In this document: positions 16,140 to 25,807 of the stretch, piece after piece
How positions within the stretch are numbered: position 1 is the stretch's first letter
Layout: every line of letters starts with the position of its first letter
Origin: Candidatus Epulonipiscium viviparus
GTDB taxonomy: Bacteria; Bacillota; Clostridia; Lachnospirales; Cellulosilyticaceae
Length of the DNA: 64,000 nt
NCBI RefSeq assembly: GCF_030708075.1
Contig: NZ_CP117982.1
Span: 1,763,513 to 1,827,512, forward strand
Direction: 5' to 3'
Position numbers and translations under genes: made by a program
The notes under the pieces: model-generated
Seen by the model: the letters and a program-made list of their open reading frames with translations, nothing else
Database searches by the model: none
Told to the model about the DNA's origin: nothing

Positions 16140-19100
16140 TTAAAATCCTAAGTTATAAATCTCCACCTTATCTATATCAACATCTTTAACTGCTATGTCG
16201 GCCATTGCAGCTAATGTGTCCAAAGAAGTTACAATTTGAACTGAAGATTCGATTGCGAGTCTTCGAATTTTAAAGCCGTCACGTTCTTTGTCATTGCCTT
16301 TTGTTGGAGTGTTAACAAGCAAGTCTATTGTACCACTTCTAATTAAATTTAACAACTCTACATTTTCTGGAGACCAATTATCAATAATTTGAACTGCGAT
16401 TCCTGCAAGTTTTAATTTATGGGCAGTTCCTTCGGTGGCAATGAATGTGTAGCCGATATCAGCAAATCTTTTTGCTATTGCAACGAATTCATCTTGATCA
16501 TGCAGTTGAATGGCAGCGACGATAGTTCCGCATCGGTTAGGCAATTTTTTTCCGGCTGCTATAAAGCCCTTATACAATGCTTCTTCTAGAGTTTTGCCAA
16601 CGCCTAATACCTCGCCAGTGGATTTCATTTCTGGACCAAGACTGACTTCAACTTGAGGTAATTTTTCAGTAGAGAATACGGGAACTTTTACTGCATAAAA
16701 ATCTTTTGGCTCAGGATATAAATCGATGCCATAGCCTAAATCTCGTAATTTTTGTCCTAAGATTGTTTTGGTGGCAAGTTCTATTATAGGCACTTCTGTA
16801 ACCTTTGAGATATAAGGAACAGTACGGCTTGAGCGAGGGTTTACTTCTATAATATATAGATCGTCTTTGTAATCGATATATTGGATATTTATCATTCCTA
16901 AAACTTTGAGTTCTGTTGCCAAAAGTTTGGTGCAGTTGATAATTTTTTCTTTGATTGCAGCAGAAATATTTACGCTAGGGTACATGGTGGTGCTGTCTCC
17001 AGAGTGGATTCCTGCACGCTCTAGATGCTCCATAATTCCGGGTATTAGGATATCCTCTCCATCGCAAATCGCATCTACTTCTATTTCGCGTCCCATCAAA
17101 TATCTGTCGATTAAAACTGGGTTTTCTTTGTCGCGATCGAAGGCATTTTCTAGATATCGCTGCAACTCTGTTTCTTCAAAGGTTATTTCCATTCCTTGCC
17201 CCCCAAGCACATACGAAGGGCGTACTAGTACAGGATAATCAAGCTCTGATGCAACAGCCAATCCTTCTGCAACATTCCAAATCGCTTTTCCTTTAGGACG
17301 TTTTATATGAAGCTTTTCTAGGACTTCATCGAATTTTTCACGGTCTTCTGCTTCATCCACTTGGCGAGGCTGTGTTCCAAGTACCGGAATATTCATCTTT
17401 TCACAAAAGTTAGCAAGTTTGATTGCAGTCTGCCCACCAAATTGTAGGATAACTCCCTTTGGTTTTTCTTTTAAGAATATATGATACACATCCTCATCTG
17501 TGAGAGGCTCAAAATATAATTTATCAGACGTATTAAAGTCGGTACTCACTGTCTCTGGGTTATTATTTATGATGATGGTTTCGTAGCCACATTTCTTGAG
17601 GGCCATAATGGCATGGACGCTGCAGTAGTCAAATTCAATGCCCTGCCCGATGCGAATAGGTCCAGATCCTAGCACCATTACTTTTTCGCGGTCGCTAACA
17701 GTAACTTCATCGTTAGTATCGTAGGTCGAATAGTAATAAGGTGTTTGTGCTTCAAACTCGGCACCACAAGTATCAACCATCTTATAGGTTGGAACTATGC
17801 CCCACTTAAATCTGAGGTCGCGAATGTCAGCTTCTGTTACAACCGATTCTTCGGTATATTGAATAAATTCTGCGATGGCTTTGTCGGCAAATCCACGTTT
17901 TTTAAGTTTGCGCAAATAATTTGGTGTTAGATCCTCAAATTCCATAGTTTTTAAGGCTTCTTCTTGAAAGACGATCCATCTAAATTTTTCTACAAAGAAA
18001 ATATCCATTCCAGTAATTTTGCAGACTTGTTCTTTTCTATAATGGCGTCGTAGCATTTCTGCCAATGCAAAGATTCTCTCGTCATCTGCAATTACAACTT
18101 TTTGCTTAAGCTCATTGAGTGAGCATTTACTAAGCTTAGAATGAGAAAAGCTAAACTGGCCTATTTCCAATGAACGAAGCCCCTTTAAGAAAGCACTTTC
18201 AAAGTTATTTCCGATGGCCATAATTTCGCCTGTTGCCATCATCTTTGTACCGAGAGTTCTTGTGGCAGTGTAGAATTTATCAAATGGCCATTTGGGAATT
18301 TTTACCACAACATAATCTAGAGTGGGCTCAAAGCATGCATAGGTTTTGCCTGTAACCGCATTTTCAATTTCGTCTAATCCGTAGCCTAAGGCAATCTTGG
18401 CAGAAACTCGGGCGATGGGGTATCCGGTTGCTTTTGAGGCTAGTGCAGATGAGCGGCTAACACGAGGGTTGATTTCGATGATGGCATATTCAAAGCTATC
18501 TGGATGAAGCGCTATTTGTACGTTACACCCTCCTCGGATATCGCACTCAGAAATAATATCAAGAGATGCTCGACGCAACATTTGGTATTCTTTATCTGAT
18601 AAAGTTTGAGACGGAGCAACAACGATGCTATCGCCAGTGTGGATGCCAACAGGGTCAATGTTTTCCATGTTACAGACTGTAATTACAGTTCCATAGTTGT
18701 CGCGCATCACCTCATACTCAATTTCCTTCCAGCCTTTGATGCACTTTTCGATTAGGACTTGATTAACTCGAGATAAGTGAATGCCACTGCTAGCAATTTC
18801 GCTAAGCTCTTCTTCAGTTTCTGCAATGCCACCGCCGGTTCCTCCTAATGTATAAGCTGGACGAACGACGACAGGATAGCCAATTTCTCGAGCAAAAGTA
18901 ATTGCGTCGGCAACAGTTTCTACAGTTTTGGATTCAATAACAGGCTGATTAATACGATTCATCAATTTTCGAAAGCTTTCGCGGTCCTCGCCTTCTTTTA
19001 TTGCGCTGATCTGGGTGCCAATTACTCGAACATTATATTTTTCCAATATTCCGAGGTCGTTTAGCTCTACTGCTAAATTTAGTCCAGTTTGCCCTCCAAC

Positions 19101-19367
19101 ACCGGCAAGAAGGCTGTCGGGTCTCTCTTTTGCAATAACTTTTTCTATAAATGCCGCATTGAGAGGTTCGATATATATTTTATCAGCAACTTCTTTGTCT
19201 GTCATTATTGTTGCAGGATTACTATTTACCAAAATTACTTCGATTCCCTCTTCACGAATTGCTTGACATGCCTGAGTCCCCGAATAGTCAAACTCTGCAG
19301 CTTGCCCTATTACAATGGGTCCAGATCCTATTACAAGTACTTTTTTTATGCTTAAATCTCTTGGCAC
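16140..19367 (-). CDS. carB: Carbamoyl-phosphate synthase large subunit
   Basis: This 1075-residue subunit makes carbamoyl phosphate from bicarbonate, two ATP and ammonia passed from CarA, feeding UMP and arginine synthesis. It shows the duplicated ATP-grasp architecture: [22 protein letters not shown] starts the first half and [22 protein letters not shown] the second (near residue 560). Each half contains the EINPR/EVNPR metal-binding motif. The C-terminal 140 residues form the MGS-like allosteric domain, site of UMP control in known enzymes. The start is GTG 19367, 9 bases after AGGAGG, overlapping the carA stop by 16 bases, so the subunits are coupled in translation. Full length. Confidence 0.97.
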   Translation of the reverse strand: MPRDLSIKKVLVIGSGPIVIGQAAEFDYSGTQACQAIREEGIEVILVNSNPATIMTDKEVADKIYIEPLNAAFIEKVIAKERPDSLLAGVGGQTGLNLAVELNDLGILEKYNVRVIGTQISAIKEGEDRESFRKLMNRINQPVIESKTVETVADAITFAREIGYPVVVRPAYTLGGTGGGIAETEEELSEIASSGIHLSRVNQVLIEKCIKGWKEIEYEVMRDNYGTVITVCNMENIDPVGIHTGDSIVVAPSQTLSDKEYQMLRRASLDIISECDIRGGCNVQIALHPDSFEYAIIEINPRVSRSSALASKATGYPIARVSAKIALGYGLDEIENAVTGKTYACFEPTLDYVVVKIPKWPFDKFYTATRTLGTKMMATGEIMAIGNNFESAFLKGLRSLEIGQFSFSHSKLSKCSLNELKQKVVIADDERIFALAEMLRRHYRKEQVCKITGMDIFFVEKFRWIVFQEEALKTMEFEDLTPNYLRKLKKRGFADKAIAEFIQYTEESVVTEADIRDLRFKWGIVPTYKMVDTCGAEFEAQTPYYYSTYDTNDEVTVSDREKVMVLGSGPIRIGQGIEFDYCSVHAIMALKKCGYETIIINNNPETVSTDFNTSDKLYFEPLTDEDVYHIFLKEKPKGVILQFGGQTAIKLANFCEKMNIPVLGTQPRQVDEAEDREKFDEVLEKLHIKRPKGKAIWNVAEGLAVASELDYPVLVRPSYVLGGQGMEITFEETELQRYLENAFDRDKENPVLIDRYLMGREIEVDAICDGEDILIPGIMEHLERAGIHSGDSTTMYPSVNISAAIKEKIINCTKLLATELKVLGMINIQYIDYKDDLYIIEVNPRSSRTVPYISKVTEVPIIELATKTILGQKLRDLGYGIDLYPEPKDFYAVKVPVFSTEKLPQVEVSLGPEMKSTGEVLGVGKTLEEALYKGFIAAGKKLPNRCGTIVAAIQLHDQDEFVAIAKRFADIGYTFIATEGTAHKLKLAGIAVQIIDNWSPENVELLNLIRSGTIDLLVNTPTKGNDKERDGFKIRRLAIESSVQIVTSLDTLAAMADIAVKDVDIDKVEIYNLGF

Positions 19368-20431
19368 TGTAGCTTTCCTCCTTTAATAATGTCTATAAAT
19401 TCATCGAAAATGTGTTCTGTATCAGTGGGTCCAGGTGCAGCTTCTGGGTGAAATTGGACGCTATATATATCCAACTCTTTGCAATACATTCCTTCAACAG
19501 TTTGGTCATTGAGATTTGTGTGGGTAATGACAGCGCCAGTTGGAAGTGTGGCTATATGATAATTGTGATTTTGAGAGGTTATATATACGCGGTTTGAGAT
19601 AAAATCTCGAACAGGATGATTGCAACCATGGTGTCCAAACTTGAGTTTATTTGTATCTCCGTCAAGTGCTAATGCAAGAAGTTGATGCCCTAAGCATATG
19701 CCAGTGATGGGTTTTTTTCCAATTAATTCTTTGATGGTTGCAATAACTTGAGGGATATCTTTAGGATCAGCAGGACCGTTTGAAATAAAGATTCCATCTG
19801 GATGAGCTGCTAAAATATCTGATGCTGATACAAATGCAGGAAAGACGGTCATTTTGCATCCGCGTTTGGTAAATTCACGTAAGATATTAAGTTTGGTGCC
19901 GCAATCGATAACTGCAATATGTGGACCATTACCAGATATTTCGTATTTATCATTAGTGGTAACCGATGAGACTGCATGAGAATTTGAAAAGCTATTCATT
20001 TTTAATTTGATTTGACTAGGAGTAAGTTCTCTAACAGAAATAATGCCTTTCATAGTTCCGAAATCACGCAAAATTTTTGTCAGTGCTCTGGTATCGAGAC
20101 CTTCTATTCCGATAACTTTTTGCTCCTTGAGATAACCATCCAAAGTGAGTTCGCATCTAAAGTTATTGGGATAGTCACTTTTTTCACGAACCACAAATCC
20201 ACGAACCATAGCTTTTTTAGACTCCATATCATCAAGATTGATGCCGTAATTTCCAATTAATGGATATGTCATTACAACGATTTGGCCATAATATGAAGGG
20301 TCTGTTAAAATTTCTTGATATCCGGTCATACCGGTATTAAAAACTACTTCTCCAATAGTCTCTTTAATATAGCCAAATGCTTTGCAATCAAAAGTCATCC
20401 CATTTTCTAAGATTAACTGTGCTTTCATCAT
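19352..20431 (-). CDS. carA: Carbamoyl-phosphate synthase small subunit
   Basis: The 359-residue glutaminase subunit releases ammonia from glutamine for CarB. The N-terminal domain ([19 protein letters not shown], then [21 protein letters not shown]) is family-specific, and the C-terminal class I amidotransferase domain has the nucleophile Cys in [12 protein letters not shown] (about residue 242) and the His-Glu pair in [11 protein letters not shown] near 330. Its ATG overlaps the pyrF stop by four bases (ATGA). The order pyrF-carA-carB groups UMP synthesis genes; the arginine genes at 52-55 kb draw on the same carbamoyl phosphate. Confidence 0.97.
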   Translation of the reverse strand: MMKAQLILENGMTFDCKAFGYIKETIGEVVFNTGMTGYQEILTDPSYYGQIVVMTYPLIGNYGINLDDMESKKAMVRGFVVREKSDYPNNFRCELTLDGYLKEQKVIGIEGLDTRALTKILRDFGTMKGIISVRELTPSQIKLKMNSFSNSHAVSSVTTNDKYEISGNGPHIAVIDCGTKLNILREFTKRGCKMTVFPAFVSASDILAAHPDGIFISNGPADPKDIPQVIATIKELIGKKPITGICLGHQLLALALDGDTNKLKFGHHGCNHPVRDFISNRVYITSQNHNYHIATLPTGAVITHTNLNDQTVEGMYCKELDIYSVQFHPEAAPGPTDTEHIFDEFIDIIKGGKLQCQEI

Positions 20432-21342
20432 ATTTTTATCGCTCCTCTTAAGTCATCACGCATGGCAATAACGGCCGACCTTGCTGCCTGAGCAAAATGT
20501 TTGTCACTAATAATTTGTGATTTATATGCAGCTATAATTCCGCGAGACGAATTTACAATAGCACCAATACCGTTGTGATCAAAATACCCGCTTAAGTCTG
20601 CCGCGGTTGCCCCTTGAGCTCCATAGCCAGGTACCAAAAAGAACGTATTAGGCATTCTCTGGCGCAATGAATCGCCTTGTTTCTTGTAGGTTGCTCCAAC
20701 TACCGCACCGATTTTGCTATATCCATGCGTACCGATCAAATCTTTGCCCCATTCTTTAACTAAGTTTGCAGTAAAATTATAAACGGGTTCTTCTCCTACT
20801 TGTAAATCTTGAAGTTCTTCGCCGCTTTTATTACTAGTCTTAACAAGAATAAATAGGCCTTTATCTTTGTCTGCGCAAGTTTTGATAAACGGTTCTATCC
20901 CATCAAAACCCATATAGGGATTAAGCGTAACAGCATCTTCTTTCCAAATATCAAAAAATGCGCCGTCTATATCTACTCCTTCGATGTGAGCAGCGTATGC
21001 AGCAGCAGTTGATGCGATATCACCACGTTTTATATCTCCAATAACAACTAGGTTATGCTTCTTGGCATATTCAATAGTTTTGATATATGCTTTAATGCCA
21101 TTGGGACCATATTTTTCATACATAGCAATTTGAGGTTTGATTGCAGGAACTAAATCATGAATTTGATCAATTATTTCTTTGTTAAACATATAAAACATTC
21201 GGCTAACAGCTTTGGGAGTTTTACCCCATTTCTTAAAGCAATGCTCTTTAATAAAATGTGGAATCATTTCTAGTGTTGGGTCGAGGCCTACAACGGTGGG
21301 ATTTTGTTTCTCTTGTATGTTTGTAATTAATCTGTCAATCAT
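20428..21342 (-). CDS. pyrF: Orotidine 5'-phosphate decarboxylase
   Basis: PyrF decarboxylates orotidine monophosphate to UMP, the last step of UMP synthesis. The 304-residue length and the motifs PTVVGLDPTLEMIP (about residues 15-28) and VIGDIKRGDIASTAAAYA (catalytic Lys/Asp, about 100-117) mark the longer subfamily 2 enzyme. Later, FLVPGYGAQGATAADL and GAIVNSSRGIIAAY bind phosphate. Start is ATG 21342, 7 bases after GAGGAAG; the longest reading frame extends 14 codons further into the leader terminator and is not supported. It is the first gene of the pyr operon and has a candidate attenuator leader. Confidence 0.93.
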   Translation of the reverse strand: MIDRLITNIQEKQNPTVVGLDPTLEMIPHFIKEHCFKKWGKTPKAVSRMFYMFNKEIIDQIHDLVPAIKPQIAMYEKYGPNGIKAYIKTIEYAKKHNLVVIGDIKRGDIASTAAAYAAHIEGVDIDGAFFDIWKEDAVTLNPYMGFDGIEPFIKTCADKDKGLFILVKTSNKSGEELQDLQVGEEPVYNFTANLVKEWGKDLIGTHGYSKIGAVVGATYKKQGDSLRQRMPNTFFLVPGYGAQGATAADLSGYFDHNGIGAIVNSSRGIIAAYKSQIISDKHFAQAARSAVIAMRDDLRGAIKI

Positions 21343-21371
21343 CAAAAAACTTCCTCTCATAAAATTTGTGC

Positions 21372-21412
21372 AAAAAAAAAGCAATGAAAAAGTTTAGTCG
21401 CTTTCTCATTGC
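21372..21412 (-). terminator. Leader terminator upstream of pyrF
   Basis: On the minus strand GCAATGAGAAAG (plus 21401-21412) pairs with CTTTTTCATTGC (plus 21381-21392), 12 bp with one G-U pair, followed by nine T (plus 21372-21380). It lies between the promoter and pyrF, so it should control read-through. Confidence 0.75.
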
Positions 21413-21454
21413 CTCTTTAAGATTGATAAATGTTTGCAAAGCCTAAAAGGCAAT
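21408..21454 (-). promoter_or_regulatory. Candidate antiterminator stem of the pyr leader
   Basis: ATTGCCTTTT (minus strand, plus 21445-21454) can pair over ten bases, one G-U, with AAGAGGCAAT (plus 21408-21417). The second arm shares five bases with the 5' arm of the terminator, so the two structures exclude each other. The consensus PyrR binding loop was not found. Trigger unknown. Confidence 0.5.
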
Positions 21455-21472
21455 CTAACTTAATCTTGCTAA

Positions 21473-21502
21473 ATACTAGCATAGAAGCAGGGTCATTGTC
21501 AA
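21473..21502 (-). promoter_or_regulatory. Promoter of the pyrF-carAB operon
   Basis: Minus-strand TTGACA (plus 21497-21502), an 18-base spacer and TAGTAT (plus 21473-21478) preceded by TGC, an extended -10. The leader to pyrF is about 125 bases. Confidence 0.6.
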
Positions 21503-21510
21503 CCTTAATA

Positions 21511-22224
21511 TTATCGAATAATGCTTACAATATTGTTATTAACAGTTATAAGAAAGTCAAAAAGAATAGCAATATCTTCTATAGGTAAATAAGTATATCC
21601 ATATGTAATTACAGGAGCAACATTTAATGACAGAGCTTCATCATCCTTATAAAATACACGATTTCCTATGTTAAACTTATATACAATCTCATCATATAAT
21701 ATAGTAATTTGGTCAACCATATCATCTTTTAGTGTAAAAGAAATATTCTCTTCTGCAATATTAAATAGATACGCAATATCGCGTATACTAAACAATACTT
21801 GTTCATCCACGATGTATGGAGGAGAGAGTAAAGTAAGACTTATTTCGTCTCCGCCATAAGTTTTAGATAGACCGGTTGAAGTATTCAAATCGATTTGTGC
21901 ATTAACAACGTGATCATTTACATTTTTATACACATTTTGTAATTCATTTTTGATTTCCTCTAACTTTTGTAAATTTTGATACGCTTTGACTTCTAATTCG
22001 GCTAGTGTTTCGGAGTAGTTAATTCGAGGAGGACCAATAAAAGAGGCTTCTAGTTCTGAAATCGCATGTTGTATATTGCTCAGTTCGGCATTAATTTGAG
22101 CAGTACGTAACTCTAAATTAGATAAAATGATGGTCCATTCATCTAAGGCATCACCAGTGGTAATAATGGGTAAGCTGGTAAAGATGCATAAAAGTATGAA
22201 AAATCGAGATTTAAAAAATTTCAT
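21511..22224 (-). CDS. Secreted protein with coiled coil and copper amine oxidase N-like domain
   Basis: A 237-residue protein. A basic start and a hydrophobic core (MKFFKSRFFILLCIFTSLPIITTGDA) form a signal peptide. Residues about 30-105 are a heptad-rich coiled coil. The rest fits the copper amine oxidase N-terminal (stalk) domain common in secreted Firmicutes proteins: VDEQVLFSIRDIAYLFN, a turn, then VITYGYTYLPIEDIAILFDF and a final NNIVSI strand. This domain is a structural or binding module, not an amine oxidase. Start is ATG 22224, with GGGAGG upstream. Its 3' end abuts the pyr promoter. Role unknown, probably at the cell surface. Confidence 0.75.
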   Translation of the reverse strand: MKFFKSRFFILLCIFTSLPIITTGDALDEWTIILSNLELRTAQINAELSNIQHAISELEASFIGPPRINYSETLAELEVKAYQNLQKLEEIKNELQNVYKNVNDHVVNAQIDLNTSTGLSKTYGGDEISLTLLSPPYIVDEQVLFSIRDIAYLFNIAEENISFTLKDDMVDQITILYDEIVYKFNIGNRVFYKDDEALSLNVAPVITYGYTYLPIEDIAILFDFLITVNNNIVSIIR

Positions 22225-22302
22225 TAAACAACCTCCCAAAATAAGGAATATGTTCATTAGTATAATCTACTTTATAAATAAATACAATAATTTTCTGCAA
22301 TT

Positions 22303-22334
22303 TAAAAATTCCTACCCTTGCGTGGAGAGTAGGA
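22303..22334 (-). terminator. Intrinsic terminator of the ABC-F operon
   Basis: TCCTACCCT (22310-22318) and AGAGTAGGA (22326-22334) pair over nine bases with one wobble; on the minus strand a T-run follows. Confidence 0.7.
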
Positions 22335-22351
22335 TCTAGGATCTAATTGTA

Positions 22352-24283
22352 TTAGACAGAAGTTTTTTCTTTGAGAAGAGAGATCTCTTGGTCTAGTGTT
22401 TCTAATTTTGTATACTGCAATGCTAAATGGGTTTCTAGAGCTTGTTTTCTAGTAGAGAGTGGGGCGTGTTTATCAAAGTTAGAATAATATTCTGGCAAAC
22501 AAAGCTTTGTATCTATATCGGATATTTCCTGTTCGGTTTGTTCGATGTTGAGTTCTATTTTAGTCATTTGGGTATTTAGCTTACGAATTTCGGTTTGCAG
22601 TTCCTTATTTTTTTGCCAGTTTTGCTTATTAGTGCTGCTAGGTTCGGGTTGTGCTGCAACCATATTTAGTGGGCGGATTAGACTCAGCTCTTTTTTCTTT
22701 TCGAGGTAATAGTCGTAGTCACCAAGATATAGTGTCATAGAGTCTGGGGCCATTTCTAAAATTTTAGTAGCAGTTTGATTTATAAAATATCGGTCGTGTG
22801 AAATATATAAGATGGTTCCAGGATATATACTAAGAGCACGTTCTAATACTTCTTTAGATATAATATCCAGGTGGTTTGTAGGCTCATCTAATAGCAAAAA
22901 ATTTGCAGATGAAAGCATAATTTTAGCAAGCGATACGCGTCCCTTTTCGCCTCCACTTAGAGAGCTGATTTGCTTAAACACATCGTCACCAGTAAATAAA
23001 AAGGCTGCTAATACATTTCGAATTTCACCATTTTTGAGATGGGGATATGTTTGTTGTAGTTCTTCTACAATAGTATTAGTTAAATCCAACGACTGCTGTT
23101 CTTGATCATAATAACCTATATGAACGTTTGTACCGATGGTAACAATTCCTGTAGATGCATTGAGCTGCTCCAAAATGACTTTAAACATAGTGGTTTTTCC
23201 AACACCATTGGGGCCAACAATTGCGATTTTATCGCCTTTTTTTATATCAAAATTAATATTCGTAAAAATGGTTTTTCCAACAAATCTAACTCCCAAATCA
23301 CGTACAGCAAGAACGTCTTTGCCGCTATCTATTTTAGGTGCTAAAATAAGGTTCATAGGCTTGTTATCTATCATAGGCATTTCCAAAGGGTCAATTTTAG
23401 CAAGAGCTTTTTCACGACTTCTTGCACGCTTGATAGACTTTTCTCTATTAAATTGTTTAAGTTTTGCAATAACAGCCTTTTGCTTGTTGATAGCTTGCTG
23501 TTGCTTTTCATATGCTTTAACCAAAACTTCATGAGCCTTAGCGCTTTCGATAATAAAGTTGTCATAGTTGCCATGATATAGCTGACTTTTACCAAATTCG
23601 ATATGGATTACCTTATTAGCCACTTTGTCTAAGAAGAATCTGTCATGTGAAATGATTAAAACTGTGCCTTTATAGTTTTTCAAAAAGGTTTCAAGCCATT
23701 CAATAGATGCAATATCGAGGTGATTTGTAGGCTCATCTAGCAATAATATAGAGGGTTCTTCTAGTAATAATTTAGCAAGTGCAACTCGAGTTTTTTGACC
23801 ACCAGAAAGGGTGTGGATTTGTTGCTCATACACAGATTGCTCAAATCCTAATCCCTTAAGAACACCTTTTACCAAACTTTTATATTTATAACCTTTTAGA
23901 TCTTCAAAATTTTGCCTTAGCTGATCATACTGAAGCGTAAGAGCAACAGAATGCGTTTTAGAAATTTCTGCTTCCATTTGGGTAAGTTTTTGCTCCATTT
24001 CTAAAATATGATTAAAAACACTAAGCAATTCGTCTAACACAGTATTGTTAGAGTTGATTTGCATGTGTTGGGACAGATATCCTATTACACAATTTTTGGT
24101 ATACGTAACTTCTCCAGAGTCGGGAGTAAGTTCACCAATAATAATTTTAAATAGTGTGGTTTTTCCAGCACCATTATTGCCAACTACAGCAATTTTATCC
24201 ATGTGTTCTGCGTGAAAATGAACATCAGTTAGAACATCGACATCGTCAAAACTTTTTTTTACATGGTTTAACGCAAGTACCAT
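22352..24283 (-). CDS. ABC-F family ATPase
   Basis: A soluble 643-residue protein with two ABC domains and no membrane segments. First domain: Walker A GNNGAGKTT (about 35-43), signature LSGGQKTRVALAKLLL and Walker B ILLLDEPTNHLD. Then the ABC-F linker (about 240-310, rich in Lys/Gln/Arg). Second domain: Walker A GPNGVGKTT, signature SLSGGEKGRVSLAKIML, Walker B LLLDEPTNHLD. A C-terminal coiled coil follows (ELQTEIRKLNTQMTKIELN). ABC-F proteins act on the ribosome in translation control or antibiotic protection; the C-terminal coiled coil recalls the Uup/YdiF group. It is cotranscribed with the DUF4364 gene 8 bases upstream. Confidence 0.92.
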   Translation of the reverse strand: MVLALNHVKKSFDDVDVLTDVHFHAEHMDKIAVVGNNGAGKTTLFKIIIGELTPDSGEVTYTKNCVIGYLSQHMQINSNNTVLDELLSVFNHILEMEQKLTQMEAEISKTHSVALTLQYDQLRQNFEDLKGYKYKSLVKGVLKGLGFEQSVYEQQIHTLSGGQKTRVALAKLLLEEPSILLLDEPTNHLDIASIEWLETFLKNYKGTVLIISHDRFFLDKVANKVIHIEFGKSQLYHGNYDNFIIESAKAHEVLVKAYEKQQQAINKQKAVIAKLKQFNREKSIKRARSREKALAKIDPLEMPMIDNKPMNLILAPKIDSGKDVLAVRDLGVRFVGKTIFTNINFDIKKGDKIAIVGPNGVGKTTMFKVILEQLNASTGIVTIGTNVHIGYYDQEQQSLDLTNTIVEELQQTYPHLKNGEIRNVLAAFLFTGDDVFKQISSLSGGEKGRVSLAKIMLSSANFLLLDEPTNHLDIISKEVLERALSIYPGTILYISHDRYFINQTATKILEMAPDSMTLYLGDYDYYLEKKKELSLIRPLNMVAAQPEPSSTNKQNWQKNKELQTEIRKLNTQMTKIELNIEQTEQEISDIDTKLCLPEYYSNFDKHAPLSTRKQALETHLALQYTKLETLDQEISLLKEKTSV

Positions 24284-24290
24284 AAATTTT

Positions 24291-24818
24291 TCATCCTCTC
24301 ATAAGTAAATGTAAAATCTCGCTATATATTTCATTAGTGTTATTCTTAAAATTATTACAAATGGAGTTAGCCATATTATTTGTACTTACATTAAGATTTA
24401 ATTCAATAAGTGTAGAAGTTTTTTCTACGATTTTACAATTTACGATATATTCATGTTCTTTTTCTTTTATATAACTTGCACTTACATCTAAAATATTTTT
24501 TGCGCTCATATAATTATCGGAAATAAATTGATTTATCTCTGCCACAATATCTTTTTTAATTTTATCTAAGTGGGTCTTTGCGAGCTCTGCACCTGCTGGA
24601 GTTATAGCATAGCTTGATAGATTTTCTCTGGTGCTCTTAACTATAAGAGAAGAATTTTTGAGCTGTGCTAGATTTTGTTGCAATGAAAAATAATCGCAGT
24701 AATCTTGCTCCAAAATAGCAGTAGTAATTTGTGAAAGCGTCAGGGGAGTTGGTATTTTAGATAATAAATAAAGAATAATTAATTTATCAGGCGTAGTATC
24801 TACTGGGTCATAAATCAT
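24291..24818 (-). CDS. DUF4364 family protein
   Basis: A 175-residue protein typical of the clostridial DUF4364 family: PDKLIILYLLSKIPTPLTLSQITTAILEQDYCDYFSLQQNLAQL is a winged-helix-like N-terminal half, and YAITPAGAELAKTH is the wing. The C-terminal half is an alpha/beta domain of unknown role. The helix-turn-helix pattern suggests a regulator, but no target is known. AAAGGAA precedes the ATG. First gene of the operon with the ABC-F ATPase. Confidence 0.8.
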   Translation of the reverse strand: MIYDPVDTTPDKLIILYLLSKIPTPLTLSQITTAILEQDYCDYFSLQQNLAQLKNSSLIVKSTRENLSSYAITPAGAELAKTHLDKIKKDIVAEINQFISDNYMSAKNILDVSASYIKEKEHEYIVNCKIVEKTSTLIELNLNVSTNNMANSICNNFKNNTNEIYSEILHLLMRG

Positions 24819-24927
24819 TTAAAATATTCCTTTCCCTATTTTTATCATTATTTTATACTAAAAATTACAAATTCTCAACATGTTTTTTTGGTTGCAATGA
24901 AAAATTTATCAGATAAAGTCATTTATG

Positions 24928-24956
24928 TTGACAGACTATTGAAATGAGAGTATTAT
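24928..24956 (+). promoter_or_regulatory. Promoter of the small peptide-rdgB-murG unit
   Basis: A near-consensus pair: TTGACA (24928-24933), 17 bases, TATTAT (24951-24956). Confidence 0.7.
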
Positions 24957-24997
24957 ACAAAAGAAGAGTGACTTACATAATTTGAGGGGGGAAGGAA

Positions 24998-25132
24998 ATG
25001 AAAAAATTTTTGTTTTGGATAATTAAGTGGTTGATAATAGCATTTGTACTGTTAGTGTGTATGGGACTAGTTAGGCAATATATAGGTGAAATTCCAGTAA
25101 AGGAAGAAATTAAAATTGCATATATATTATAA
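24998..25132 (+). CDS. Small single-pass membrane peptide, 44 aa
   Basis: A short gene with a very strong ribosome binding site (GAGGGGGGAAGGAA) directly before ATG 24998 and a near-consensus promoter. The product starts with basic MKKF, has one hydrophobic helix from about residue 5 to 24 (WIIKWLIIAFVLLVCMGLV), then a short polar tail ending in IKIAYIL. No family is recognised. rdgB follows 29 bases later, so the peptide gene leads the rdgB-murG unit. Confidence 0.6.
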   Translation: MKKFLFWIIKWLIIAFVLLVCMGLVRQYIGEIPVKEEIKIAYIL

Positions 25133-25161
25133 TATGTAAAAATTTAAAACTGGAGTATTAT

Positions 25162-25749
25162 ATGACTACAATAATCTTTGCAACAACAAATGAACACAAA
25201 GTGAAAGAACTACAAGATAAGATAAAAGATTGGAATGTTAATATCATAAGCATGCTAGAAGCAGGTATAGATATTGATATAGAAGAAACTGGAACAACCT
25301 TTGAAGAAAATGCTAGACTAAAAGCTAAAGCGGTTTCTAAATATACTGATCAAATCGTTTTGGCAGATGATTCGGGATTGGAAGTTGATGCTATTAATAA
25401 GGAGCCCGGAATATATTCTGCGAGGTATTTGGGAGACGCAACATCTTATGAAGATAAAATGAACGACATTATTCGACGATTGAAAGGTGCTGCAAATAGA
25501 AGCGCAAGATTTGTGTGTGCTATGGCAATGTATCAAAATGAAAAAGAGCTTTGCTGCGTACGTGGCACTATAGAAGGATATATTGGTGACACGATAAAAG
25601 GCGCCGAAGGCTTTGGATATGATCCTTTCTTTTATATAGAAAATGGAAAATCTTTGGGAGAAATAAGCTTAGAAGAGAAAAATAAAATCAGTCATAGAGC
25701 TAATGCTATAAAAATTATTGGCGATAGGTATAAGCAATTGTGGCATTAG
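25162..25749 (+). CDS. rdgB: XTP/dITP diphosphatase (RdgB/HAM1)
   Basis: This 195-residue enzyme hydrolyses non-canonical purine triphosphates (XTP, ITP, dITP) to monophosphates, keeping them out of DNA and RNA. Family motifs: IIFATTNEHKVKEL (residues 4-17), EETGTTFEENARLKA (about 53-67), VLADDSGLEVDAI with catalytic Asp (about 79-91), GIYSARYLG and the C-terminal GAEGFGYDPFFY and ISHRANAI motifs. TGGAG lies just before the ATG. Full length. It sits between the small peptide gene and murG. Confidence 0.95.
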   Translation: MTTIIFATTNEHKVKELQDKIKDWNVNIISMLEAGIDIDIEETGTTFEENARLKAKAVSKYTDQIVLADDSGLEVDAINKEPGIYSARYLGDATSYEDKMNDIIRRLKGAANRSARFVCAMAMYQNEKELCCVRGTIEGYIGDTIKGAEGFGYDPFFYIENGKSLGEISLEEKNKISHRANAIKIIGDRYKQLWH

Positions 25750-25807
25750 ATCAAGTTATTTAGAATAAAATGAATTGGAATCTAAACGTATAAGGGAGGT
25801 TTTGTTA

